From the NCBI GenBank assembly GCA_013697005.1, contig JACCXM010000464.1, positions 1-32,241 on the forward strand: 32,241 bases of DNA. The letters run 5' to 3'. The notes below the pieces were generated by a model. That model saw nothing but the letters and a program-made list of their open reading frames with translations, did no database searches and had not been told where the DNA came from. The position numbers and the translations under genes are program-made. This document shows positions 7,880-14,931 of this stretch, in pieces. Source of the stretch: Chloroflexia bacterium (GTDB lineage Bacteria; Chloroflexota; Chloroflexia; Thermomicrobiales; UBA6265). Positions within the stretch are counted from its first letter, which is position 1, and each line of letters begins with the position of its first letter.

Positions 7880-8689
7880 TCAACTCCTATCGATCTCCGC
7901 GGCAGCGAGCCCCGCAATCGCCAAATCCAATGCCGGCTCATCCCCATCGTCCAGAATCCACACCGCCGAAAGCCCGCTGAACGCCAGGGTCCATTGCAGC
8001 AGCCGCACGCGATCCACACCCGCGGCCCCGGCGATCACCGTCGCCTGCCGCGCCAATCGCCCGGGCGTGAGTGCGGTCTCATCATCTGGATTGCGCAGGC
8101 TATTGACGAAGTCAAAGGTTCGCTCCCCCAGCAGCCCCTTGGGATCGATCGCCAGCCAGCCGCGATCGCCAAAATCCAGGATGTTGCCATGGTGGATATC
8201 GCCATGCAGCACGACGATATCCTGGGGTTCCGCCAGCAACGCACGCGCCGTTGCCGCCGCTCGCTCCAGCAGTCCTCCGTAGCGGGCGGCGCCGGGTTCG
8301 AGCGGGGCAAACCAACGCGATAACGGCACGAGCGACGGGGGAAGTGGCCGATCGCGGGAGGCGTGCAATCTGGCCGCCGCGGCGCAGATGATCCGGGTCG
8401 CTTCAACGTCGCGATCGCGGTCACCGCGCGCCATCTCGGCCAGCGATGTTTCGCCCAGGGCGCGTTCCATGAGCAGGGCATCGCCGTCGTGGGCGAGCGC
8501 CCGTGCCGCACCCTCCCCGTTCCACCAGACCATGGTTTCCGCGCCGCGGCGCTCTTCATCTTCAGTGGCGATCTTGAGCATCGCTGCTACGCCGTCCTGG
8601 CGAACCGGCAGCACGGTACTGGTGGGCGTGATGATCGGCTCACCGTCGGGGGTGAGATGCCACCGCGTAAAATAGTCGCCCCATGCCAC
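7880..8689 (-). CDS. Aminoglycoside/streptomycin 6-phosphotransferase-like kinase (APH(6) type)
   Basis: A 269-residue protein of the aminoglycoside phosphotransferase fold, closest in pattern to the streptomycin 6-kinase group. The ATP-site lysine is likely in 'VAAMLKIA', the acidic helix partner in 'EDEERRGAETM', and the catalytic loop is 'VLHGDIHHGNILDFG' followed by the metal motif in 'WLAIDPKGLLGERTFD'. These are the hallmark HGDxHxxN and DPKG elements. The start is GTG at 8689; an in-frame TGA lies two codons upstream, so no longer start exists. It stands alone on the minus strand, convergent with the 7397 gene. It may phosphorylate streptomycin or hydroxyurea-like substrates, or be a housekeeping kinase with a different target; resistance cannot be claimed from sequence. 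Confidence 0.85.
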   Translation of the reverse strand: MAWGDYFTRWHLTPDGEPIITPTSTVLPVRQDGVAAMLKIATEDEERRGAETMVWWNGEGAARALAHDGDALLMERALGETSLAEMARGDRDRDVEATRIICAAAARLHASRDRPLPPSLVPLSRWFAPLEPGAARYGGLLERAAATARALLAEPQDIVVLHGDIHHGNILDFGDRGWLAIDPKGLLGERTFDFVNSLRNPDDETALTPGRLARQATVIAGAAGVDRVRLLQWTLAFSGLSAVWILDDGDEPALDLAIAGLAAAEIDRS

Positions 8690-8806
8690 GATTCAGCACG
8701 TTCTTTCGGCTGGAGCAACGACCGCAAGTCGTGTCATGATGCGTAATCATGTCCCAATGCGGCGCCACCACGGCATCAACAAGCGCTTCCGCCACGCGGC
8801 CCCGGT

Positions 8807-8832
8807 GTCATTCCGACGAACGAGGAATCTCG
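8807..8832. repeat. Short dispersed-type element with ATTCC/GGAAT arms
   Basis: The block GTCATTCCGACGAACGAGGAATCTCG resembles a small non-coding repeat often met in Chloroflexota and metagenome contigs (TGTCATTCTGAGCGAAGCGAAGAATCTC type, from memory). The ATTCC and GGAAT arms can pair around a 9-base loop. It lies in the 276-base gap between the APH-like gene and the dehydrogenase gene. Only one copy is in the window. Confidence 0.35.
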
Positions 8833-8965
8833 ACCGCGGGCCGCGTCCGAACACGGTTTCCGCACCAGATGCGTTGTTCCCCAGCATGACACAATTCCTG
8901 CACGCCGCTCTAACCACTCGCGTCGCGGCATTGGCCAGGAAAGGCAAAGGAGAAAGCAACGTCCT

Positions 8966-9922
8966 ATGAAAGTGGTGCTGACGCAGACGGAAGGCTCCCC
9001 GCACTTTGCGCTGCTGGATGACCTCGATCTCCCCGATGTGCAGATCGTGCAGGTTTCGACACCGGACGAGCTGGCCGCGGAGATCGTCGATGCCGATGTG
9101 CTCTACGGATTCCCCACCGCCGCTCTCTTGCGGTCGGGAAAGGCGCTGCGCTGGATTCAATCGCCCAGCGCGGGAGTCAATTACCTGCAAGACCTGACCG
9201 AGCTGGTCGAAAACGACATCGTGCTGACCAACACCCGTGGCGCGCATGGGCCGTCGATTGGCGAGCACACCTTCGCCCTGCTGTTTGCGCTGACCCGCCA
9301 CATCCCGGCCAGTATCCAGGCCCAGCGGGACCGCTACTGGGCGCGCCCGGAGCTCTACCGCACCAGCCGCGAGGTGCGCGGGTCGACGATGGGCGTCATT
9401 GGCTTCGGCGCCATTGGCCGCGCCGTTGCCCAGCGGGCCAAGGGGTTCGACATGGAGGTGCTCGCCGTCGATCCGCACCCCGAGCCGGGCGCGCCATTCG
9501 TCGTCGAGACCTGGGGCATGGAGCGCCTCCCGGACCTGCTCCAGCAATCGGACGTGGTCGTCGTCGCCGCGCCGTTGACCACCGGGTCGTATCACCTCCT
9601 GGACGCGGCCGCGTTGGCCCATATGAAACCCAATGCCTATCTGATCGTCGTCTCCCGTGGCGGGATCGTCGACGAAGACGCATTGGTCGATGCCCTCCAG
9701 AACGGCAAATTGGCCGGTGCCGGAATCGACGTCACCGAAATTGAGCCGCTATCGCCAGAAAGCCGGCTCTGGGACGCACCGAACCTCATCATCACCCCGC
9801 ACACCGCGGGCGATTCGAGCGAGAAAGAGCGGCGCTGCATCGAGATTCTGCGCGAGAACCTGGTCCGGTTCTCTCAGGGAGAAACGTTGCTCAATGTGGT
9901 CGACAAGCAGCGCGGGTACTGA
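8966..9922 (+). CDS. D-2-hydroxyacid dehydrogenase family protein, NAD(P)-dependent
   Basis: A 318-residue dehydrogenase of the D-isomer-specific 2-hydroxyacid family, which interconverts 2-keto acids and D-2-hydroxy acids. The nucleotide-binding Rossmann motif is 'GVIGFGAIGRAVAQRAKGFDMEVLAVDPHP', near residue 140. The catalytic triad is visible as Arg in 'LIVVSRGGIVDEDAL', Glu in 'DVTEIEPLSPESRLWDAPN', and His in 'LIITPHTAGDS'. Length is normal. The acidic residue after the second strand (VDPHP) favours NAD over NADP. The ATG at 8966 is preceded by AAAGGAG at a longish spacing of about 13 bases. The gene stands alone, so the substrate (glyoxylate, hydroxypyruvate or other) is open. Confidence 0.93.
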   Translation: MKVVLTQTEGSPHFALLDDLDLPDVQIVQVSTPDELAAEIVDADVLYGFPTAALLRSGKALRWIQSPSAGVNYLQDLTELVENDIVLTNTRGAHGPSIGEHTFALLFALTRHIPASIQAQRDRYWARPELYRTSREVRGSTMGVIGFGAIGRAVAQRAKGFDMEVLAVDPHPEPGAPFVVETWGMERLPDLLQQSDVVVVAAPLTTGSYHLLDAAALAHMKPNAYLIVVSRGGIVDEDALVDALQNGKLAGAGIDVTEIEPLSPESRLWDAPNLIITPHTAGDSSEKERRCIEILRENLVRFSQGETLLNVVDKQRGY

Positions 9923-9953
9923 CGACCCGATCACCCCATGACCCCATCACCCT
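9921..9953. repeat. Octamer repeats, single orientation
   Basis: Just after the dehydrogenase stop the sequence reads CCCGATCA CCCCATGA CCCCATCA CCC, the same 8-base units that build the inverted arms at 2130-2218 and 18124-18252. Here only one arm is present, so no long hairpin forms. Confidence 0.6.
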
Positions 9954-10154
9954 TGTCGTCGCCAGCCTGACTCGTCCGGCGCGGTCGCGCGCCACTTCGC
10001 GGGGAGTCATGGACTAGCCGCGCTGGTCAGACCAGACGGCTATCTGGGATACCGTGGATGTCCCAACCAGCCGGGAACGTTGGTCTCCTACCTGGCGCGC
10101 GTGTTTGCCATGCAGATGCGGGGCGTGGTCGAGCATGATGACGGGAATCGCTGA
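9942..10154 (+). pseudogene. Relic of a flavin-dependent monooxygenase, C-terminal tail
   Basis: An open frame ending in TGA at 10152 encodes 'GLAALVRPDGYLGYRG' followed by 'LVSYLARVFAMQMRG'. The phrase LVRPDGYxxYRG plus a final helix of the form YLxRVF is the standard C-terminal end of aromatic-ring FAD monooxygenases, which are normally about 500 residues. Only about 70 codons are open, bounded upstream by an in-frame TGA within octamer repeats, and no suitable start is seen. I read it as the stub of a deleted gene; the octamer array marks the break point. The ORF track does not list this frame. Confidence 0.6.
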
Positions 10155-10172
10155 CCGTCGGGGGCGATGGAC

Positions 10173-10892
10173 ATGACGACCTACGACCTCTTTCTCGAAT
10201 CCGGACCGCGCCATCGCAAGACGATGGTCCACGTCCTGGCCCTACTGGGCTGCGTCGCCGTTGGTCCCACGACCGCGGAGGCGCTCGCCGCCACGCCCGA
10301 CGCGATTCGCGCCTTTCGTCGCTTTCTCAATCGCCTGGGCGAGGACATCGACACCGATTCACCGTTCGCGACGCGGATTGCGGAGCACATCACCAAGGGC
10401 GACTTCATCGGCAACGGCTCGCCCTACATCCTCTTCGCTCCGGACAACGCACCCCTGAACGATACCGAAATCGCTCTGCTGCTAGGACGGATCGTGGGAA
10501 TCGGCGAAGCGCTGGCGGCATGGTCGGCAACGCGGACTACCGCCGCATTGGACGAATCGCCGCCAAACGGAGGGCGACCAACCCGCGAAATCCTGCGACA
10601 CGTCCTTGCCGCGCGGGGAAGTTATCTGGCGGCGGCGTTAGGCAGCGCCCCCGGGTTCGGCCCTATCGCCAGCGCCTTCGAGCGCGGCGAGATCTCGTTT
10701 CCGGAAGCCCTGGCCAGGAGCACGGCCCGCATCGTCACCATCCTCCAGGCAACGACACCGGAGCAACGAACGACGGCCCGCCAGCTTCCCTCGGGACCCA
10801 AAACCCTCCGTCAAGCCCTTCGCCGCATCCTGGAGCACGACTGGGAGCATCTCGCCGAGCTATCCCGGCGGCCTGGCGGCCCGCTGCTCTGA
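10173..10892 (+). CDS. Hypothetical protein with HicB-like N-terminal and DinB-like C-terminal halves
   Basis: A 239-residue protein (241 if the ATG six bases upstream is used; the second ATG has the better spacing to GGGGG). The first half, 'GPRHRKTMVHVLALLGCVAVGPTTAEALAATPDAIRAF', follows the HicB-like RNase-H-fold plan, where strand-'LxGCxAxGxTxxEAL'-helix is characteristic. The second half has amphipathic helices 'REILRHVLAARGSYLAAALG' and ends with 'LRRILEHDWEHLAELSRR', which resembles the DinB/YfiT helical bundle with a late His-x-x-x-His region. Both readings are by eye and the fusion has not been verified. No partner toxin (HicA) is adjacent. Role unknown; a metal-binding DinB-like fold is possible. 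Confidence 0.7.
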   Translation: MTTYDLFLESGPRHRKTMVHVLALLGCVAVGPTTAEALAATPDAIRAFRRFLNRLGEDIDTDSPFATRIAEHITKGDFIGNGSPYILFAPDNAPLNDTEIALLLGRIVGIGEALAAWSATRTTAALDESPPNGGRPTREILRHVLAARGSYLAAALGSAPGFGPIASAFERGEISFPEALARSTARIVTILQATTPEQRTTARQLPSGPKTLRQALRRILEHDWEHLAELSRRPGGPLL

Positions 10893-10960
10893 TCCGAGCG
10901 ATTCTCAACCGCGCTCCGCGTCCTATTTGCGATGCCCATCCCTCTGCCGCAGCAGCGGGC

Positions 10961-10988
10961 TTGACCTCCGCCCGAAGCGGTGTAGCCT
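10961..10988 (+). promoter_or_regulatory. Candidate promoter of the ScyD-like gene with internal dyad
   Basis: TTGACC (10961-10966) and TAGCCT (10983-10988) are separated by 16 bases. The spacer contains CCGC-CCGAA-GCGG, a small inverted repeat sitting between -35 and -10, the position used by MerR-type activators. The -10 is weak, so regulation by a bound factor would make sense, but this is speculative. Confidence 0.35.
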
Positions 10989-11065
10989 GTGTTACACATG
11001 TTCAGCTCATCGCTCGGAGGCCGTGAAGGAGACTCGCCAGTCTCGTTGACTCGAAGGAGGCGTCG

Positions 11066-12238
11066 ATGTACCGCTCATTGCTGCTGGGTATTGCGCTCGC
11101 CATCGCCTTGATATTTCCGGTGGCCGCGCAGGAAGCCACGCCTGCCGGCGGGCCGACCGATGGGCTTACTGTCGTCGCTTCCGGGTTGACCAATCCACGC
11201 GGCTTCCTCTGGACCGCGGATGGATCGCTCTGGGTGGCCCAGGCCGGGAATGGCGGCGCCAACGAAGCAACCGAAGAAGCGCCGACAACCGAGGCGATCG
11301 GCCCCTGGACGGGCGGTCCCAGCGCCAGCGTCGTCCGCATCGAAGCAGGATGCCCCGTGCTCGTCGCTGGCGGTCTGCCGTCTTCCGCGGACACCATCGG
11401 TGGCGTGCTCGGTGCGGAAGACGTGGCGATTCTGGGGGGACAACTGTATGCGTCGGTCGACGGTGGCGGCGCGGTCCACGGCAACGCCGCGCAGCCTTCC
11501 GGCGTGTATCGCATCCTCGCCGACGGCGCCGCGGAGCTCGTCGCCGATCTCTCGGCCTGGGTGCGCGCCAACCCCGTTGCGAACATTCCGCCCGATTTCG
11601 ATCCCGACGCCGCCGGATACAGTCTGGTTGCCGACGAGGTGACGGGAACGTTCTGGGTGGTCGATCCCAACAGTGGTCAAATCCTGCAGGTTGGGCTGGA
11701 CGGGTCGGTATCCCGCATCGCGGACCTGTCCGAAGGGCATCCGGTGCCGACTGGACTTGCCGCCGCGCCGGAAGGTGGGGTCTACGTCGGCTTCTTGACC
11801 GCCGCCCCATTTCCGGATAACGCGTCCCGTGTCGTTTATGTTGCTCCAGACGGCGCCTTGACGGAAGTCTGGACGGGTCTGACGATGGTTACGGATGTCG
11901 CCGTCGGACCCGACGGGACGCTCTACGCCGCCGAGATGTCGACCGGCAATCTCACGGAGCCACCCTTCTTGGTGCCGGGCAGCGGCCGCATCGTCCGCCA
12001 ACGGGGAGAAAGCGCGGAAGTGGTCGCATCCGGTTTGATGTTCCCGGTTTCCCTGGCATTCGGACCCGATGGAGCGCTCTATAGTGCCTCGCCGGCGCTC
12101 GGCTCCAACCAGGGAGAGGGCGTCATTGCGCGCCTCGACGTGCCGGAGGGATCGGTGATGGCGACCCCGGTGGCGATGCTGGAGGCGGAGCAGGCGGCCG
12201 AATGCGCGCCGGTCGCGGCGGCAACGCCTGTGGCATAG
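11066..12238 (+). CDS. Secreted ScyD/ScyE-like beta-propeller protein
   Basis: A 390-residue exported protein. The signal peptide is MYRSLLLGIALAIALIFPVAAQ. The mature part is a repeating propeller: 'VVASGLTNPRGFLWTADGSLWVAQAGNGG', 'YSLVADEVTGTFWVVDPNSGQILQV', 'MVTDVAVGPDGTLYAAEMSTGN' and 'VVASGLMFPVSLAFGPDGALYSAS' are blades of the NHL/SMP-30 kind. The opening 'ASGLxNPRG' and the overall order match the ScyD/ScyE family, named after cyanobacterial scytonemin genes but widespread elsewhere with unknown function. A strong ribosome site (GAAGGAGG, 5 bases) fixes the ATG. The C-terminus is Ala/Pro-rich (PVAAATPVA), like the 'EATPA' segment after the signal peptide. It is followed by a secreted VWA protein in the same direction. 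Confidence 0.85.
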   Translation: MYRSLLLGIALAIALIFPVAAQEATPAGGPTDGLTVVASGLTNPRGFLWTADGSLWVAQAGNGGANEATEEAPTTEAIGPWTGGPSASVVRIEAGCPVLVAGGLPSSADTIGGVLGAEDVAILGGQLYASVDGGGAVHGNAAQPSGVYRILADGAAELVADLSAWVRANPVANIPPDFDPDAAGYSLVADEVTGTFWVVDPNSGQILQVGLDGSVSRIADLSEGHPVPTGLAAAPEGGVYVGFLTAAPFPDNASRVVYVAPDGALTEVWTGLTMVTDVAVGPDGTLYAAEMSTGNLTEPPFLVPGSGRIVRQRGESAEVVASGLMFPVSLAFGPDGALYSASPALGSNQGEGVIARLDVPEGSVMATPVAMLEAEQAAECAPVAAATPVA

Positions 12239-12286
12239 GACGCATGGCGCGCCTTGTGCCCCGCCACCGCCCGTCAGGAGGAGCAC

Positions 12287-13273
12287 ATGATTCCTCGTTT
12301 CATCACCTTCGCCACGGTCATTCTCTTGCTCTGCGGGGTTGTCATCGCCGCCCCGGAGCGCGAACCGGTGCGGGCCCAGGATGACGATTACGAATGGCCG
12401 GAGATTGGCACCATTCAGATTCCGGGATCGATCCAGGTTCCCGGCACCATCGAGACCGCCGGCACCGTGGCCAATGTGCGGGGGGCGATCAGCATCGTCG
12501 CGGGTGGCGAGGGGCAGAGCACACTGGCAACCGACGTCGGGGTCGATCTGATACTCGACAACTCTGGCAGCATGCTCCAGTCGCTCGGCAGCGAGCGGCG
12601 TATCGACGTAGCCAAGCAGGTGCTCACCGAGTTGGTGCAGGACACCTTGCCGCAAGGAATTCCGCTCGCCCTGCGTGTCTTCGGGAACGAACCCGATTCG
12701 TGCGAGACCGGCCTCGCCATCCAAACGGGTCCGCTCGACCGGGGATCCGCCGTGCAGCAGATCGCCGCGATCGATTCCATCGACGGGGTGAAAACCCCGC
12801 TTGGCGCCGCGCTGGACCAGGTTGCCGCCGATCTCAGCGCCATCGAGGGCCCGAAAATCGTCGTTCTGGTCACGGACGGCGAGGAGACCTGTGGCGGCAA
12901 TCCACAACGCTCCATTCGCCAACTGGTCAACCAGGGAATCGACGTGCGGGTCAACATCGTTGGCTTTGCCGTCGCCGACGACAATCTCAAGGAGCAATTC
13001 GCGGAGTGGGCACGTATCGGCGGCGGCCAATACTTTGATGCCACGGGAGCCGACGACCTGGGCGAAGCCATCGCGGCGGCGCTGCAGCCACCGTTCGCGG
13101 TACTGGATGCCAATGGCGACGTCGTCGGCATGGGTGTCGTCGGCGGGCAAGCGGTGCGGGTGGAACCCGGCGCCTACATGGTGGAAGTCCTTTCCGACCC
13201 GGAAGTGGTGTACGAGGTGGTCGAGGTCGGCAATGGCGAGGAGGTCGTACTCTCGCTCGCCGACGCCGGCTGA
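12287..13273 (+). CDS. Secreted von Willebrand factor A (VWA) domain protein
   Basis: A 328-residue exported protein. The ORF track begins 33 bases earlier at 12254, but the ATG at 12287 follows AGGAGGAG and opens directly into the signal peptide MIPRFITFATVILLLCGVVIAA. The VWA domain begins near residue 85 with 'VGVDLILDNSGSMLQ', the MIDAS metal site (DxSxS), continues with the Thr in 'VKTPLGAALDQV', and the Asp in 'VVLVTDGEETCGG'. So all MIDAS elements are present. A short beta-sandwich-like C-terminal domain follows ('VVGGQAVRVEPGAYMVEV'). Cysteines at 'SCETG' and 'TCGG' could form a disulfide. It probably binds a protein or surface partner outside the cell. Its 3' end overlaps the convergent EcfA gene by 100 bases. 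Confidence 0.88.
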   Translation: MIPRFITFATVILLLCGVVIAAPEREPVRAQDDDYEWPEIGTIQIPGSIQVPGTIETAGTVANVRGAISIVAGGEGQSTLATDVGVDLILDNSGSMLQSLGSERRIDVAKQVLTELVQDTLPQGIPLALRVFGNEPDSCETGLAIQTGPLDRGSAVQQIAAIDSIDGVKTPLGAALDQVAADLSAIEGPKIVVLVTDGEETCGGNPQRSIRQLVNQGIDVRVNIVGFAVADDNLKEQFAEWARIGGGQYFDATGADDLGEAIAAALQPPFAVLDANGDVVGMGVVGGQAVRVEPGAYMVEVLSDPEVVYEVVEVGNGEEVVLSLADAG

Positions 13274-14931
13274 CCACGCGCCATACCGAGTCCGCTCAAA
13301 ACGTCGCCCGGCGTGAGAAACCCGTCGCCGTAAAGCGTGTTGATGGCGGTGGCGAAGGTCAGCGACCCGGAGAGGACCGTGCGCGGACCGCCATCGCCGA
13401 TGATGCGGCCATCGCCGAGGAGAACGACGCGGGACGCAATCTCGGCCACCAACTCCACGTCGTGAGTGGCGAGCACGATCGCCACCCCGTCGCTACGCAG
13501 CCGGGTCAGAATCGTCGCCAGCTCCCGCTTGCGGGCGGCGTCCATCCCGCGGGTCGGTTCGTCGAGGAGGAGAACCCGTGGATTGCCGACCAACACCGCG
13601 GCCAGCGCCGCGCGCTCCCGCTCGCCGCCGCTGAGGTCGCGTGGGTTGCGTCCCGCGGCGTGGCCGAGCCCGAGCGCGGTCAGCGTCTCCTCGGGATCGA
13701 GTCCGGGGCTGCGGTGGTGTTTCCGGGTGAACGCCAGCTCGGCTTCCAGCGTTTCGGCGAAGAAGAGAGCGGAAGGGTTCTGCGGGAGGTAGCCAACCGT
13801 CTGCGCGATCTCGGCGGGATGCAGGTGTGCGGCATCCTGACCGGCGATCAGGACGCGTCCCGTGGCTGGCCGGTGCAAGCCGGCGATCGCGCGCAGCAGG
13901 GTAGTCTTGCCGGAACCGTTCCGCCCCATCAGCGCCACCAACTCGCTCTCACGGATTTCGAGGTCGATCTCGCGCAAAACCCGCCGGTCGTCCCAGCCGG
14001 CGCTCACCTGGCGAAGGACGACGACCGGGTCACCTCCCGCGGGAGAGGGGTCCGGTGGCGGGGCATCGGGCACGCGCCCCGCCGCGCTGTCGCGGCGCTG
14101 GGCGGCACGTCCCTCTTTGATCGAAAGTGGCAGCGGTTCCCACCCCAGGCGTCGCCCGAGTGCGAGCAGCGCGGGCAGATTCCCGACATCGACATGCGGC
14201 AATACATCGCGTGGTGCACCGGCAAACGCCACGGTTCCTCCCGTGGCGAGCACCGTGAGCCGATCGCTTTGGGAAACGACGCGCGCCAGGCGGTGCTCGG
14301 CGAGCACGATCGTCAATCCGAGATCCTCGTTGAGCCGGGTCAGCGCCGCGATCACCTCCTCCGCGCCCCAGGGATCGAGCTGGCTGGTCGGCTCGTCGAG
14401 GGCCAGGATCGCCGGCTGCAAGGCGAGCGCGGCGGCCACCGCCACCCGTTGCCGCTCGCCACCTGACAGGGTCGCGATCTCCCGGTCCCGTAAGGCAGCG
14501 ATACCGAGCAGATCGAGCACCTCTTCCACGCGCTTCCGCATCGTTAGTGGTGGTACGCCGAGCTGCTCCATCCCGAACGCCAGCTCGTCGTCGACACGGC
14601 CCGTGACGAACTGCGCTTCCGGATCCTGAAAGACGAAGCCGGTTGTGCGTGCCAGCACGCGCGGGTGGTACCGCCGCGTGTCATGGCCGGCGACGGTAAC
14701 CATTCCGTCAAATGTGCCACCGCTGAAATGCGGAGTCAGTCCGTTCAGGCAGCGCAACAACGTCGATTTGCCGCTTCCGGAAGGACCGGTGACGGTGACG
14801 AACTCGCCTGGCGCCACGAGCCAATCGAGCCTATCGAGTGCCGGAACGTCACGCTCCGGATAGCAATACGTCAACCCGGAAAACTCAATGACCGGAGCGT
14901 CACGCGAGGCGAGCGGAAGACGCTCGTTCAT
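13174..14931 (-). CDS. ecfA: Energy-coupling factor transporter ATPase, two ABC domains fused (EcfA-EcfA')
   Basis: A 585-residue protein holding both ATPase subunits of an ECF vitamin importer in one chain. Domain 1: Walker A GPSGSGKST near residue 50, Q-loop 'FVFQDPEAQFVTG', signature LSGGERQRVAVA, Walker B 'ILALDEPTSQLD'. Domain 2: Walker A GRNGSGKTT near residue 335, 'GYLPQNPSALFF', signature LSGGERERAALA, Walker B 'VLLLDEPTRGMD'. The 'QNP/QDPE' Q-loops are typical of cobalt/vitamin EcfA proteins. The ATG forms an ATGA overlap with the EcfT-fusion gene upstream. The last 35 or so residues (Ser/Thr-rich, ending TSTM) are encoded antisense to the VWA gene and look like read-through past an ancestral stop. 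It energises the transporter encoded by the two upstream genes. Confidence 0.94.
   Translation of the reverse strand: MNERLPLASRDAPVIEFSGLTYCYPERDVPALDRLDWLVAPGEFVTVTGPSGSGKSTLLRCLNGLTPHFSGGTFDGMVTVAGHDTRRYHPRVLARTTGFVFQDPEAQFVTGRVDDELAFGMEQLGVPPLTMRKRVEEVLDLLGIAALRDREIATLSGGERQRVAVAAALALQPAILALDEPTSQLDPWGAEEVIAALTRLNEDLGLTIVLAEHRLARVVSQSDRLTVLATGGTVAFAGAPRDVLPHVDVGNLPALLALGRRLGWEPLPLSIKEGRAAQRRDSAAGRVPDAPPPDPSPAGGDPVVVLRQVSAGWDDRRVLREIDLEIRESELVALMGRNGSGKTTLLRAIAGLHRPATGRVLIAGQDAAHLHPAEIAQTVGYLPQNPSALFFAETLEAELAFTRKHHRSPGLDPEETLTALGLGHAAGRNPRDLSGGERERAALAAVLVGNPRVLLLDEPTRGMDAARKRELATILTRLRSDGVAIVLATHDVELVAEIASRVVLLGDGRIIGDGGPRTVLSGSLTFATAINTLYGDGFLTPGDVLSGLGMARGQPASASESTTSSPLPTSTTSYTTSGSERTSTM

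Noticed and set aside
8747-9622. 291-residue minus-strand ORF
   Set aside because: Antisense to the D-2-hydroxyacid dehydrogenase with its full catalytic triad.
11075-13150. 691-residue minus-strand ORF
   Set aside because: It lies antisense to two well-supported secreted protein genes, has no recognisable domain, and arises from GC-rich third-codon bias.
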